Positions 26,042 to 35,675 of a stretch of DNA of 64,000 nt are shown here, in pieces; the first letter of the stretch is position 1; each line of letters opens with the position of its first letter. A program made the translations under genes and the position numbers. The notes beneath the pieces are model-generated. The model did no database searches. It was not told where the DNA came from and saw only the letters and a list, made by a program, of their open reading frames with translations. Origin of the DNA: Vibrio sp. MEBiC08052 (lineage in GTDB: Bacteria; Pseudomonadota; Gammaproteobacteria; Enterobacterales; Vibrionaceae); the NCBI RefSeq assembly GCF_001506075.1, contig NZ_KQ947475.1:3622526-3686525 (forward strand), in the 5' to 3' direction.

Positions 26042-27037
26042 TTACTGGTCCGTAAAACGAGCAAATTCAGTCGTGTATCGTTCTCCTGCAACACCGAGCT
26101 GTGCGGTGATCTCACTGAGCTGACGTACTTCATCGGCTTGGAGACGGAGATCGGCGGCACCAATGTTGTCATCGAGGTGAGCAATCCGTCGACAGCCCGG
26201 TATCGGTACAATATCGTCGCCCTGATGGAGTAACCAAGCCAGTGCGATTCTGGCTGGCGTCGTGGCCTTGTCTGTGGCGAGCTGACGGATCGCATCAACC
26301 AGCCGCAGGTTTGTGGCGTAATTCTCGTCACTTAGCCGTGGATCGCCCCAGGCACGAAAGTCATTCTTAGCGTAGGCGGAAGCGGGTTTGGTATCACCGC
26401 TCAAAAATCCCCGACCCAAAGGGCTGAATGGCACTAAGCCTATCCCCAGCTCGCGCAGTAGTGGCAGCGTTTCGTGTTCCAGACGGCGTTCCCACAGCGA
26501 ATATTCGCTTTGTAGCACCGAAACCGGACAGGTTTGGTGGGCTTTACGGATGGTTTCCGGTGCCGCTTCAGATAAACCAAAGTGGCGAACTTTCCCCGCC
26601 TCAATCAATTCGGCGACTGTCCCTGCAACGTCTTCAATCGGCACGTTAGGGTCCACCCGGTGTTGATAGAGAATATCGATATAATCGGTCTGGAGCCGTT
26701 GCAGAGAGGCATCCACCACCTCCCGGATATGTTCCGGGCGACTGTTGAGTCCGGGAAAAGCACCGTCACGGATATCAAACCCAAATTTGGTCGCAATGAC
26801 GAGCTCTTGCCGCTGATTTTTCAGTGAGTTGAGCCATTGGCCCAGTAATTTTTCATTGGTATAAGGCCCGTACATTTCAGCGGTATCGAAAAAATTAATT
26901 CCTTGTGCCAGCGCATGATTGAGTGTGGCAAACGATGCACTGTCATCATAACCCCCATAAGCATGGCTCATTCCCATACAACCCAATCCTAACGCTGAAA
27001 CTTGTAGACCCTGACTTCCTAAATGACGCTTTAGCAT
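26042..27037 (-). CDS. Aldo/keto reductase
   Basis: 331 aa from ATG 27037, which follows AAGGATACAC; the open frame continues upstream without family resemblance. It is an (alpha/beta)8 barrel with VSALGLGCMGMSHAYGG, the catalytic aspartate/tyrosine segment FFDTAEMYGPYTNEKLLG, VIATKFGFD, and an NADPH-binding end at PIPGCRRIAHLDDNIGA. It reduces aldehydes or ketones with NADPH. A LysR gene is divergent, with about 200 nt between them, and probably regulates it. The physiological substrate is not evident. Confidence 0.92.
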   Translation of the reverse strand: MLKRHLGSQGLQVSALGLGCMGMSHAYGGYDDSASFATLNHALAQGINFFDTAEMYGPYTNEKLLGQWLNSLKNQRQELVIATKFGFDIRDGAFPGLNSRPEHIREVVDASLQRLQTDYIDILYQHRVDPNVPIEDVAGTVAELIEAGKVRHFGLSEAAPETIRKAHQTCPVSVLQSEYSLWERRLEHETLPLLRELGIGLVPFSPLGRGFLSGDTKPASAYAKNDFRAWGDPRLSDENYATNLRLVDAIRQLATDKATTPARIALAWLLHQGDDIVPIPGCRRIAHLDDNIGAADLRLQADEVRQLSEITAQLGVAGERYTTEFARFTDQ

Positions 27038-27237
27038 GTGTGTATCCTTATCATTGATTAACGGGGCTATTATGCGTACATTGACATTGTTTATTAATAC
27101 TTCAGAATATTCATTAACTATGAAGGATAAGATTGATAATGTTCTCAAGCCTAAGTCGATTGGTGTGAGAAATGGCCCCTACCAAATACAGGTGAAAACC
27201 ATCGGTATGAACCCTATTTATCTCAAGAGCGATATCA

Positions 27238-28170
27238 ATGAAAAGCAGTGAATATACAGAAATGAAAGCGTTCAAAGCCGTTGCTGAACAGGGGAGTTTC
27301 TCGGCCGCTGCGAAGACACTACGCATCACGCCTTCTGCATTGAGCCAGATTATTAAACGTTTGGAAGATAATCTGGGCAGCCGACTGTTTAACCGGACGA
27401 CGCGCAGTGTGGGACTGACGGAAATCGGGTTGCAATTTTATCAGCGCCTGCGGCCGGCACTGGATGAAATCGAAGCTGCATTTAATGAAGTGAAGACTCA
27501 GTCAGGCGCACTGGCCGGCACGGTTCGGTTACACCTGACTACGGCTGCGGCTGATGCGATCTTACAGCCGGTTTTAGGGCAGTTTTATCGGGCATATCCC
27601 GATATCGTGCTGGATATTCTGGTTGAAGATGCTGTGATTGATCTGGTGGCTGATGGGTTTGATGCCGGGATCCGGTTGTGGGAGTTTGTTGAGCAGGACA
27701 TGATAGCCTACCCGATCGGGCCGAAAGTCCGTATGTGTGCTGCGGCTTCGCCTCAGTATCTGGAAAAGTATGGCTGGCCTGAAACCCCGGCTGCGCTGCG
27801 TGAGCATCAGTGTCTCAACTGGCGTCTTTCCGGTGACAGGGCTGTGTACCGGTGGGAGTTTTTCCAGCACGGGCACTGGTTTTCAATGGCTGTTGACGGG
27901 CCATTGATCACCACCAGCAGAGAGCTGGCAGTGACAGCGGCATGTGAGCATCAGGGGATTGTTTTCTGGACGGAAGACAAACTCAGGCCTTGGCTGGAAA
28001 GAGGCGAGCTATTGTCTGTTCTGGATGATTTCTGCCCATTCTTTCCGGGGTGGCATCTCTGTTATCCACGTCACCGACATACTTCCAGCGCTTTGCAAGC
28101 CTTTATCCAGTTTATGCGTCAGGCTTATCCGCTACCACTGTCTGGTGAAACAAGAACATCGAGTGATTGA
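27238..28170 (+). CDS. LysR-family regulator, divergent from the aldo/keto reductase
   Basis: 310 aa. The DNA-binding segment is FSAAAKTLRITPSALSQIIK with RLFNRTTRSVGLTE; the effector domain spans about 90-295 (CLNWRLSGDRAVYRWEF). The pairing with a divergent aldo/keto reductase is common for this LysR subgroup. No ligand can be assigned. Confidence 0.92.
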   Translation: MKSSEYTEMKAFKAVAEQGSFSAAAKTLRITPSALSQIIKRLEDNLGSRLFNRTTRSVGLTEIGLQFYQRLRPALDEIEAAFNEVKTQSGALAGTVRLHLTTAAADAILQPVLGQFYRAYPDIVLDILVEDAVIDLVADGFDAGIRLWEFVEQDMIAYPIGPKVRMCAAASPQYLEKYGWPETPAALREHQCLNWRLSGDRAVYRWEFFQHGHWFSMAVDGPLITTSRELAVTAACEHQGIVFWTEDKLRPWLERGELLSVLDDFCPFFPGWHLCYPRHRHTSSALQAFIQFMRQAYPLPLSGETRTSSD

Positions 28171-28225
28171 CCTGACTTACCCCTTCCGATAACAGACTAA
28201 CAGCAGCCTGTTATCGAAAATCAGC

Positions 28226-28393
28226 TTAACACTTGCCTTTTTTCGCCTGTCCCGGCGGGCAGAACTTCCCTTGATCATTGGTTTCCGTGGTATTGACTTT
28301 CACCTGAGTATCATTGATTTTCCCTTCAACCCGGGTCAACTGGCAGCCAGATAAAACGATGGATGTAACGGCAATCATGAGCAACTGTTTCAT
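28226..28393 (-). CDS. Small lipoprotein, 55 aa
   Basis: A short minus-strand gene starting MKQLLMIAVTSIVLSGCQLT: a lipoprotein signal with lipobox LSGC (lipidated Cys17). The mature part is 39 residues, with TQVKVNTTETND, and it ends CPPGQAKKGKC with two further cysteines that could form a disulfide. GGTGAATAT precedes the ATG. It appears monocistronic. I do not recognise the family; the outer membrane or periplasm is likely. Confidence 0.75.
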   Translation of the reverse strand: MKQLLMIAVTSIVLSGCQLTRVEGKINDTQVKVNTTETNDQGKFCPPGQAKKGKC

Positions 28394-28573
28394 ATATTCA
28401 CCAATTAAATGTTTATTTATTTACTTATACATAATAGTTGGATCAAGAGCGCGTTTGTCTAGGAGACGTAAAAATTCTGGGGATTGATGAATTTGAAACA
28501 CAGTCGGTTAACAGGTGAACAACAGGTAACCGATATGAGTGGATTTGATGCTGATGGTGTTAGTGACATGGGC

Positions 28574-29152
28574 TTATTTCGACGGACTTACGTTCGATGG
28601 GCTTATATTAGGTGAGCTTATATTTGATGGGAACATGCCGTAAATCGCATGACTCAGAATTCGGTCTCCGACTTTTTCCTGATGGCTGATAATCCCTTCC
28701 AGAGTCATACCTAACCGTTCGCAGACGGCTCTGCTCGGTCGGTTATCTTCAGCGACCGCAATTTGAACTTTTTCGACATTGAGCGTTTCGAATGCGTAGG
28801 CAATTAAAAAACGACAGGCGCGGGTAATAATTCCGTTTCCCTGATATTGCTGACCGATCCAGTAACCGATTTCGGCTTTTTTCAGTTCATGGTCAATCGT
28901 ATTAAAACCAATATTTCCGACCAGCTCTCCTCGAAACTCAATTGCGTAATCCAGACCATCACCATCAATATATTTATAAAGTGAACCTTGAATAAAAGTT
29001 TTGAAATCGTCGGTGGAATGACAAACTCTGGGCCAGTTTAACCACTGTGAGAGGTATTGTTTATTTTCTTGTACGAGCTCAGCATATCGGGGCGCAAATG
29101 ACTCATGCAGCTGGTATAAAATAATATCCTGATCGATCGTCCATTTCAGCAT
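28574..29152 (-). CDS. GNAT acetyltransferase (RimJ/RimL type) with repeat tail
   Basis: 192 aa. The GNAT core is clear: ELVGNIGFNTI, IGYWIGQQYQGNGIITRACR (acetyl-CoA loop QGNG) and DNRPSRAVCERLGMTLEG. It resembles ribosomal-protein or amino-acid N-acetyltransferases. The tail is unusual: after YGMFPSN the protein ends in degenerate pentads PSNIS-SPNIS-PSNVS-PSK, encoded by about 3.5 copies of a 15-bp repeat. The tail length may vary between strains. Confidence 0.85.
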   Translation of the reverse strand: MLKWTIDQDIILYQLHESFAPRYAELVQENKQYLSQWLNWPRVCHSTDDFKTFIQGSLYKYIDGDGLDYAIEFRGELVGNIGFNTIDHELKKAEIGYWIGQQYQGNGIITRACRFLIAYAFETLNVEKVQIAVAEDNRPSRAVCERLGMTLEGIISHQEKVGDRILSHAIYGMFPSNISSPNISPSNVSPSK

Positions 29153-29433
29153 AAGGTGATTTAATTTCCTTGGAATTGTTTGGCGTTATATTGAATCTTT
29201 TAATTGCAAGCCATCTGAACATTCATTCAATACAGATTAAAGGAACATCTCAGCAAACAGAAGATAAAATGCCCGGTTATTTTATCGGCTATGAAACAGT
29301 GTGATGTTCTGTCGTATTTTTCTTCCTGTTCATCAAATTATTTACAGTCAAAAAAATTATCGTGCTATGGTTTGGATGCTATATGAATATAAAAGCATAT
29401 ATTGTTTAAACACTGTAATGAAATAATGGAGAA

Positions 29434-30489
29434 ATGATGAAACTAAAAAATACGATATCTATCGCATTGTGTGCTGCAGCGTCTTTCACTTCCGTGAGCG
29501 CTTTTGCAGTCAATAAAGATGCGATTGCAGCACAGTTGGCTTCTCAGTTACATAATTCAGGTCATTTGAATCAGCAAATTATACAGATCGAACGCTCACA
29601 TACACCGATACGGGTAAACACATTTTTAGCCCCGCAAAGTATGCTGGCACATCAGTCAATTGATGAAACGACGGAAATGTGGTTATTCCTGCCTTCAGAT
29701 CGTGCGCTGGATGATGATATGACCGATTTGGTGGTCGCATATCCGCCATCCGGTGATGAAGATTCATGGACTAAAGTCGTAGGGTATACCCTCAGCGGTG
29801 ACAAAGTATCGCTGGCCGTAGATCAGGAACCCAACGTCCCGGTACTGGTAGTGGATGACAACGGTTATTACGCCATGAAAGAGAGTGTCAAAAAATTAAA
29901 CACACTGTTACAGGAAAACGGCTTACAGGCAAAAACATCGCATACACCTCACTTCAGTGCACAAGCAAATGAAGCAACTGGTTTTGATGCTACCAAACTA
30001 ACCAAAGTGAACGTCAACAATGTGCGTGAACCCTGGATTAAAGGGGCAGCAGAAGTTTATAGCGTTGTCACTGGTGTTTTGAGCGGCAATGAACCGCAAA
30101 TCATAGCTGTTGAAATGCCTTATCTGGATTACAAAGAGACCAACTATTATCCCAATCAAATCGTGATTAACTGGTCGGAATATGATTATCGGGTCGTTGA
30201 CATGCTCATGTACGAACATGATTCAGGAACCAATTACAAAACGTTGGTTCAAGCGCTGGTGGCGGCTGTCGGAGAAGCCGGTTCTCTGGCAGGCTGGCCA
30301 CCTTCATCTGCGATTGCTGAAATTACCAACCGTGTGATTGCAGCGATGCCTGATTCCGTATTTGTTGATGACGATGATTTTGTTGATGCCTGCTATACCC
30401 TTGAGCGCGGCAAATCTTATACTGATTTCCATTGCTCGGCCGATAATGCGGTTATCAGTATGGAACCTTTTTTCGTTGAACCCAATTAA
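29434..30489 (+). CDS. Secreted DUF3103-like protein
   Basis: 351 aa. The signal peptide ends VSAFA. The mature protein is acidic and probably periplasmic or secreted. The stretch REPWIKGAAEVYSVVTGVLS and the following NEPQIIAVEMPYLDYKE recall DUF3103, a family I associate mostly with vibrios; function unknown. Two cysteines near the C-terminus (DACYTLERG, DFHCSAD) may form a disulfide, and VFVDDDDFVD could bind a divalent metal. GGAGAA precedes the start; a strong terminator follows. Family call is moderate. Confidence 0.65.
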   Translation: MMKLKNTISIALCAAASFTSVSAFAVNKDAIAAQLASQLHNSGHLNQQIIQIERSHTPIRVNTFLAPQSMLAHQSIDETTEMWLFLPSDRALDDDMTDLVVAYPPSGDEDSWTKVVGYTLSGDKVSLAVDQEPNVPVLVVDDNGYYAMKESVKKLNTLLQENGLQAKTSHTPHFSAQANEATGFDATKLTKVNVNNVREPWIKGAAEVYSVVTGVLSGNEPQIIAVEMPYLDYKETNYYPNQIVINWSEYDYRVVDMLMYEHDSGTNYKTLVQALVAAVGEAGSLAGWPPSSAIAEITNRVIAAMPDSVFVDDDDFVDACYTLERGKSYTDFHCSADNAVISMEPFFVEPN

Positions 30490-30545
30490 ATGTTGAACTC
30501 AATTAAATCCGTGAGGTAGTACGGCGTTGTGTCCGTATGGCAAGC

Positions 30546-30575
30546 AAAAATCCGGCTTCAAGCGCCGGATTTTTT
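30546..30575 (+). terminator. Terminator after the DUF3103-like gene
   Basis: An 11-bp stem AAAAATCCGGC / GCCGGATTTTT with a 7-nt loop and a T-rich 3' arm, 57 nt after the stop codon. Confidence 0.88.
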
Positions 30576-30714
30576 GGTTCCGGCACATCGGTGATGTTGT
30601 GGCACTTTGTGTTTGTTCTGATGCGAATCACCGAAGCGCAATAATGTACAATTTTTTTGCTTCAGTATTAGTTATGATAGGACAAAAACGACAAAGGGAA
30701 GGAATAAGCACACC

Positions 30715-31431
30715 ATGGCGATGATTACGAAAGCGCACCACGCTTCAGATACACCGGTAAGACTATTTTTCCGAGGCTCGCTTGCGATGATGCCTTTAAG
30801 TATTGCCGTGTTACCTTGGGGGCTGTTGGCGGGATCTTTTGCGGTCGAATCCGGATTAACCGTTATGGAAAGCCAAGCGTTATCTGCGATTTTATTTGCC
30901 GGTTCTGCCCAGTTGGTTGCTACAGGGATGCTAAAAGCCGGTGCCGGATTATTCTCTCTGCTCTTGACGGTCTTTTTTATTACCTCACGCCATTTTCTCT
31001 ACAGTGTGTCGATGCGCTCGAAAATCAGCCCAATGCCGCTGCGCTGGCGGGTCATCCTGGGATTTTTACTGACCGATGAACTGTTCGCTTTACTCAACCA
31101 TCAGGATGATGCCCGCTTTAACCGCTGGTATGCATTCGGGGCCGGATTGAGCTTTTATTTGTGGTGGAACCTCGCAACACTCGTCGGTATTGTTGCGGGT
31201 CATGCGATTCCGCAACTGAGTTCGCTGGGGCTTGATTTCGCAATTGCAGCGACGTTCATTGCGATTGTTATTCCGAATGTCAAAACGGTACCGGTAACAG
31301 TCTCTGTTCTGACCGGCCTTGTGATGTCGGTAACGCTGAATTTGTATCAAGTGGAAGGAAGTTTGGTTATCGCCAGTCTGTCTGCGATGGTTGCCGGTTA
31401 TGTGATGGAAACTTATCTGGAGAGGAAATAG
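30715..31431 (+). CDS. azlC: AzlC-family amino-acid exporter, large subunit
   Basis: 238 aa with about five to seven membrane segments. Family features: SIAVLPWGLLAGSFAVESGL, ILFAGSAQLVATGML and FFITSRHFLYSVSMR. With AzlD it forms an exporter of branched-chain amino acids or analogues. AAGGA precedes the ATG. azlD starts 1 nt after its stop, so the two form an operon. Confidence 0.93.
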   Translation: MAMITKAHHASDTPVRLFFRGSLAMMPLSIAVLPWGLLAGSFAVESGLTVMESQALSAILFAGSAQLVATGMLKAGAGLFSLLLTVFFITSRHFLYSVSMRSKISPMPLRWRVILGFLLTDELFALLNHQDDARFNRWYAFGAGLSFYLWWNLATLVGIVAGHAIPQLSSLGLDFAIAATFIAIVIPNVKTVPVTVSVLTGLVMSVTLNLYQVEGSLVIASLSAMVAGYVMETYLERK

Positions 31432-31432
31432 T

Positions 31433-31753
31433 ATGGTGCTCATCCAAATTGTAGCTATGGCAGGGGTGGTGTTTCTCAGCCGCTATCTCTTTTTAGAACC
31501 TAAATTGCCATTGCGTTTAGGCCCTCATTTACATCGGTTTTTGAGCTATTCCGGCCCGGCCATCTTAACGGTAATCTGGGCACCGATTGTATTCATGCCG
31601 GAAAAGTCGTTATGGATTCACTGGCACAACCCTTATTTGTGGGGCGCTTTAACGGCAGGAGTGATCTCTTGGAAAACCAAAAATGTTCTGCTCACCACCG
31701 TGCTGAGCATGATGGTGTTTTTGGTACTTCATCTGGTAGTTTTCCCGGCGTAA
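31433..31753 (+). CDS. azlD: AzlD-family amino-acid exporter, small subunit
   Basis: 106 aa with four predicted membrane segments, including FLSRYLFLEPKLPLRLGPHL and an internal WGALTAGVISWKTKNVLLT typical of AzlD. Partner of AzlC directly upstream. Its stop codon is only 8 nt from that of the convergent FAH-family gene, so the two transcripts must overlap at their ends. Confidence 0.92.
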   Translation: MVLIQIVAMAGVVFLSRYLFLEPKLPLRLGPHLHRFLSYSGPAILTVIWAPIVFMPEKSLWIHWHNPYLWGALTAGVISWKTKNVLLTTVLSMMVFLVLHLVVFPA

Positions 31754-31761
31754 TGGTCGGG

Positions 31762-32376
31762 TTACTGAGCGACCCATTCAATTTCGATTAAGGTTTTTTC
31801 CTCACTTTTCAGCCGTGCAAGAAAAATATCCCCCGTTTGGACAATCCCCACACCTTTGGGGGTTCCGGTCATGACAATATCTCCGTCTTCCAGTGTGGTG
31901 TAACTTTGCAGCTCCTGCAAAATTGTATCGGGTGAATACATCATTTGCGTGACCCGGCCATGCTGAATGCGGACGCAATTGATCAGTAATTCCAGATTCA
32001 GCGTCTCGATATCAATATCTCTTAAGGCAATAAACTTGCTGAATACGGCCGAGCCGTTGAATGCTTTAGCCCGCTCCCAGGGTAACCCCTGTTGCTTGAG
32101 CCGGGATTGCAGGTTTCTTTTGGTGAGATCCAACCCGAGCCCGACACCGTGAAAACGGTTATTTTTGACCAAAAAGCAGATTTCGGTTTCATAGTGAAGT
32201 GGTTCTTCATGGAAGGCATGCAGTTGAGCAGTGATACTACTGTTGGGTTTATGGAACACCACCATCTGTTCAGGAACGGCATTATCTAATTCATGAATAT
32301 GTTCGATATAATTTCTGCCGACACATACAATTTTTGAAGGTGTGATTTTCCGGTTGCCGAAGCGAATGGTGTTCAT
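31762..32376 (-). CDS. Fumarylacetoacetate hydrolase (FAH) family protein
   Basis: 204 aa, the short single-domain form. Family features: IVCVGRNYIEH, a metal-ligand pattern YETEICFLVK, and the GDIVMTGTPKGVG loop. Related enzymes hydrolyse acylpyruvates or decarboxylate oxaloacetate; the exact substrate cannot be read. Monocistronic, convergent with azlCD. Confidence 0.9.
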   Translation of the reverse strand: MNTIRFGNRKITPSKIVCVGRNYIEHIHELDNAVPEQMVVFHKPNSSITAQLHAFHEEPLHYETEICFLVKNNRFHGVGLGLDLTKRNLQSRLKQQGLPWERAKAFNGSAVFSKFIALRDIDIETLNLELLINCVRIQHGRVTQMMYSPDTILQELQSYTTLEDGDIVMTGTPKGVGIVQTGDIFLARLKSEEKTLIEIEWVAQ

Positions 32377-32521
32377 GATCCTGTCCTTGATAAAGTCTCT
32401 CCTGTGAACCTCTGTATCGTATTGTCAGAGATGGTCAGAGAATAGTCTATCCGATCTGAGATAGAATGAATATTAATATATATTCAATAAGTTATTTGCC
32501 ATCCTGAACGGATACTCGCAC

Positions 32522-33967
32522 TCAGAATTGCGCTTGATTGAGCCACATATGAGTTGCAATACTGGCGGCATAACCTAAAGCAATGATGGGCGTCCACCGC
32601 AAATGACTCAAAAATGTATACTGTCCGTGAGCGGCACCCATGAGAGCAACACCCGCAGCAGAACCAATCGATAACATACTGCCGCCGACACCGGCCGTCA
32701 GGGTAATGAGGAGCCAGTTACCGGTGGACATCACCGGGTCCATGGTGAGTACGGCATACATAATCGGGATGTTATCGATAATCGCGGAGAGTGCGCCCAT
32801 AAAGATATTCGCCCATTCGGCTCCCCAATGCGGATAAATGGTGCCCGAAATCAGGCTGAGATAGCCCAACAGACTAAGGCCACCGACACTCATGACGATG
32901 CCATAGAAAAACAGCAAGGTATCCCATTCGGCATGCGAAATCCGTTTAAAAACATCAAAAGGCACAATTGAACCCAGCCGCTTCAGGGTTGTTTCATCAT
33001 GATTGGCCTGTGCGAGGGCTTTCTGTTGAGCGAGAAAACGGGGCAGGGATTTTTGGAGGTAGTAGCCGAAAAACTGGAGATAAGCCAATCCCATCATCAT
33101 ACCAACAACGGGTGGGAATTCGAATAAGGCGTGAAAACTGACCGCGGTGAGAATCGTCAGTAAAAACAAGGCCACAATCCGTTTTGCACCCCGTTTGGGG
33201 TCGATATGTTCTTGAACGAGATCCGGACGGCCTTTGGGTAAAAAGCATGACATGAATATGGCCGGCATGAGGTAATTGACGACCGACGGCACGAAGAGGT
33301 CAAAAAAGTGGAGAAAACTGGCCATGCCCGCCTGCCAGACCATCAGGGTGGTAATGTCTCCGAACGGACTGAACGCACCACCGGCATTGGCGGCAATGAC
33401 GATATTGATACAACACAGGTTGACGAAAGACGGATTATTTTCACTGACTTTCATCACCACAGCACACATCAACAGCGCCGTGGTTAAGTTATCTGCGACC
33501 GGAGAAATGAAAAAAGCGAGTAAACCGGTCAGCCAGAACAAAGTTGCGTAGCTGAACCCCTTACTGACCATCCATGAACGTAATGTGTCAAATAAGCGCC
33601 GTTCTTCCATGGCGTTGATGTACGTCATCGCCACCAAGAGGAAGAGCAACAGTTCAGCATATTCCAGCAAATTTTTCTCGAAAGCTGCTTTGGCGACTTC
33701 AATTTGATCAATTTGTTGATAAGAGAAACCGATAATGGCCCAGATAATCCCGGCAGCCAATAGAACCGGTTTCGATTTTTTGAGCTTGATGGCTTCTTCA
33801 AAAGTGACCGTAATGTAGGCGAGCACGAAGAGAATCACACAAGCATAGCCCGCCCAGGAATGGGTCATATCAATTGAAAGTGATGGGCTGGAATGGGTCG
33901 ATGCAACACTGATAAAGGGAACTAACAGGAGTAAAATCAAAAAGCGTCCGGCTGATCTTGTCGTCAT
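32522..33967 (-). CDS. nhaD: Na+/H+ antiporter NhaD
   Basis: 481 aa from ATG 33967, which follows AGAAGGA; the frame continues 15 codons upstream. About 12-13 membrane segments. NhaD-type motifs include SPVADNLTTALLMCAVVMKV, NIVIAANAGGAFSPFGD and SAIIDNIPIMYAVLTMDP with paired polar residues in discontinuous helices, as in the ion-transporter superfamily. It exports Na+ or Li+ in exchange for protons, fitting a marine bacterium. The N-terminal ~25 residues look like a signal sequence, as in V. cholerae NhaD. Confidence 0.93.
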   Translation of the reverse strand: MTTRSAGRFLILLLLVPFISVASTHSSPSLSIDMTHSWAGYACVILFVLAYITVTFEEAIKLKKSKPVLLAAGIIWAIIGFSYQQIDQIEVAKAAFEKNLLEYAELLLFLLVAMTYINAMEERRLFDTLRSWMVSKGFSYATLFWLTGLLAFFISPVADNLTTALLMCAVVMKVSENNPSFVNLCCINIVIAANAGGAFSPFGDITTLMVWQAGMASFLHFFDLFVPSVVNYLMPAIFMSCFLPKGRPDLVQEHIDPKRGAKRIVALFLLTILTAVSFHALFEFPPVVGMMMGLAYLQFFGYYLQKSLPRFLAQQKALAQANHDETTLKRLGSIVPFDVFKRISHAEWDTLLFFYGIVMSVGGLSLLGYLSLISGTIYPHWGAEWANIFMGALSAIIDNIPIMYAVLTMDPVMSTGNWLLITLTAGVGGSMLSIGSAAGVALMGAAHGQYTFLSHLRWTPIIALGYAASIATHMWLNQAQF

Positions 33968-34122
33968 CACGTTATCCTTCTGATGAAAAAGCGTATTTAG
34001 TGTAGACCGCATTCATCGTGCTAACTGTGAGTCGAATCAAAATCAACTATATTCACTCTGTTCAATATATCAGTCATTGCATCGGTGTGTTTTGCTGTGA
34101 ACCACCGGCAGACTCAAGAACG

Positions 34123-34710
34123 TTACAATACCATCGGCAGAGTTGAGGCAACCAGCAGGAAAGCCATGGTGTAGTTAAACCACAAGAGATGAACCGGTTT
34201 TCTCAGTAAGGTACTGATCTGTTTTCCGGCAAAAATCCAAGTGGTGCCGGAGGGAATATTGATGATGATAAAGATGACCGCCGTCCAGAGCAGCCCTTGT
34301 ACGCTTGCCGAAGGATTATAGAGACTCACCGCGGTGAGAGCCATCGACCAGCCTTTGGGGTTGACCCACTGAAATAGCGCTGCGGCATAAAATGTCATCG
34401 GTTGATAGTCACCGCTGGCCGGATTTGAGCGACTGATCGCGATCTTGATGGCTAAATAAATCAAATAGGACAGGCACAGCCATTTGAGAATCGGGTGAAG
34501 GATCGGGAAGGCGTGAAAGACACCGGTCGCCCCGATCCCTACTAAAAATAGCATCGCACCAAAGCCTAGGGTGACACCCAGCATATGGGGAAGTGTGCGC
34601 ATAAAACCGACATTCGCCCCGGAAGCCATCAGCATCATATTGTTTGGCCCGGGTGTAAATGTGGCGATAAATGCGAATAGTATCAGTGCTGGCAGTTGTT
34701 CAAATGGCAT
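34123..34710 (-). CDS. LysE/RhtB-family amino-acid exporter
   Basis: 195 aa with six predicted membrane segments. Family signatures: FIATFTPGPNNMMLMASGAN near the N-terminus and WVNPKGWSMAL in the middle. It probably exports an amino acid such as homoserine, threonine or a cysteine pathway metabolite. Single gene. Another LysE-family gene of different sequence lies 270 nt away on the same strand. Confidence 0.92.
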   Translation of the reverse strand: MPFEQLPALILFAFIATFTPGPNNMMLMASGANVGFMRTLPHMLGVTLGFGAMLFLVGIGATGVFHAFPILHPILKWLCLSYLIYLAIKIAISRSNPASGDYQPMTFYAAALFQWVNPKGWSMALTAVSLYNPSASVQGLLWTAVIFIIINIPSGTTWIFAGKQISTLLRKPVHLLWFNYTMAFLLVASTLPMVL

Positions 34711-34981
34711 GGATTACTCTCTGATGATTGTTAGTTATGTTAATAAACGCAATCATAACGAGAATAGGGCGCAATTTTGTGTTTATATTGAATGTCTTAT
34801 CCACTTTTGAACAATAAATCGTTTCTATTTAGCTTGTTGGGGAAATAATATTGCAGGGGGGATGATAAGAGAAGAGAGTACACCATAAGCAGGATAGGTA
34901 TTGAAGAAAAACGCCGAGAGATATACGGGAGCAGCGATGGTGCAACATCAACGCATCACACCATCATGGATTCACACGCGA

Positions 34982-35614
34982 TTACTTACTGGTTACCAAA
35001 CGGGTCGCCAGACCCAAAAAGATAACACCGAGCAGGCCATCGACATGACGCCCCAAAGTCAATTTACCCTCGAAATAAGCACTCAGTTTGCTGAATATCA
35101 GCGCAAACAATATATTCATGACGAAAGCTGTCACACTGAGCAATAAACCCAGCACAAGAATTTGCGACGTCAGTTCAAATTGTGAATTGGTAAATTGTGG
35201 CAGGAACATGCTGAAAAATAGCAGTGCTTTCGGGTTCATGAGATTATTCCAAAGGCCTTGATACATCAGTTGCGTCATGCTCAACGAGCGGATCTGCGCA
35301 TCATTTTTGACAACTGTGTCACGTTGAAACCATGATTTCAGCATTCTCAAACCCAGCCAGGCAAGGTATAAGGCACCTATAATTTTAACGCCCAAGGCGA
35401 CAACCGGGACAGCCTGCATCAGTTGACCAAGACCAAAAGCGACCAGCGTTGTCTGAACAAGCCCTGCAATCAATATCCCCAACGCGATGGCTATCCCGGC
35501 GTGAAACCCACGGATAGAAGCGTATGTTGAAATCAACAATAAATCCGGGCCGGGAGAGATCACGAGGAAAAAAACGGAGATAAAGAAGAGCGGTAAGATA
35601 CTGAAATCAATCAT
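34982..35614 (-). CDS. LysE-family amino-acid exporter
   Basis: 210 aa from ATG 35614 (AAGGA upstream); the open frame extends 72 codons further but only overlaps the neighbouring gene. Signatures: FLVISPGPDLLLISTYASIR and LWNNLMNPKALLFFSMFLPQ, with six membrane segments. It lies 61 nt after the GNAT acetyltransferase gene on the same strand, so they may be co-transcribed. The substrate is unknown. Confidence 0.92.
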   Translation of the reverse strand: MIDFSILPLFFISVFFLVISPGPDLLLISTYASIRGFHAGIAIALGILIAGLVQTTLVAFGLGQLMQAVPVVALGVKIIGALYLAWLGLRMLKSWFQRDTVVKNDAQIRSLSMTQLMYQGLWNNLMNPKALLFFSMFLPQFTNSQFELTSQILVLGLLLSVTAFVMNILFALIFSKLSAYFEGKLTLGRHVDGLLGVIFLGLATRLVTSK

Positions 35615-35675
35615 GTTGAATCTGTTTCCTTCGTGAAAGTCGTTGCACCCATCATGCTGTACTATAGTGATGACA

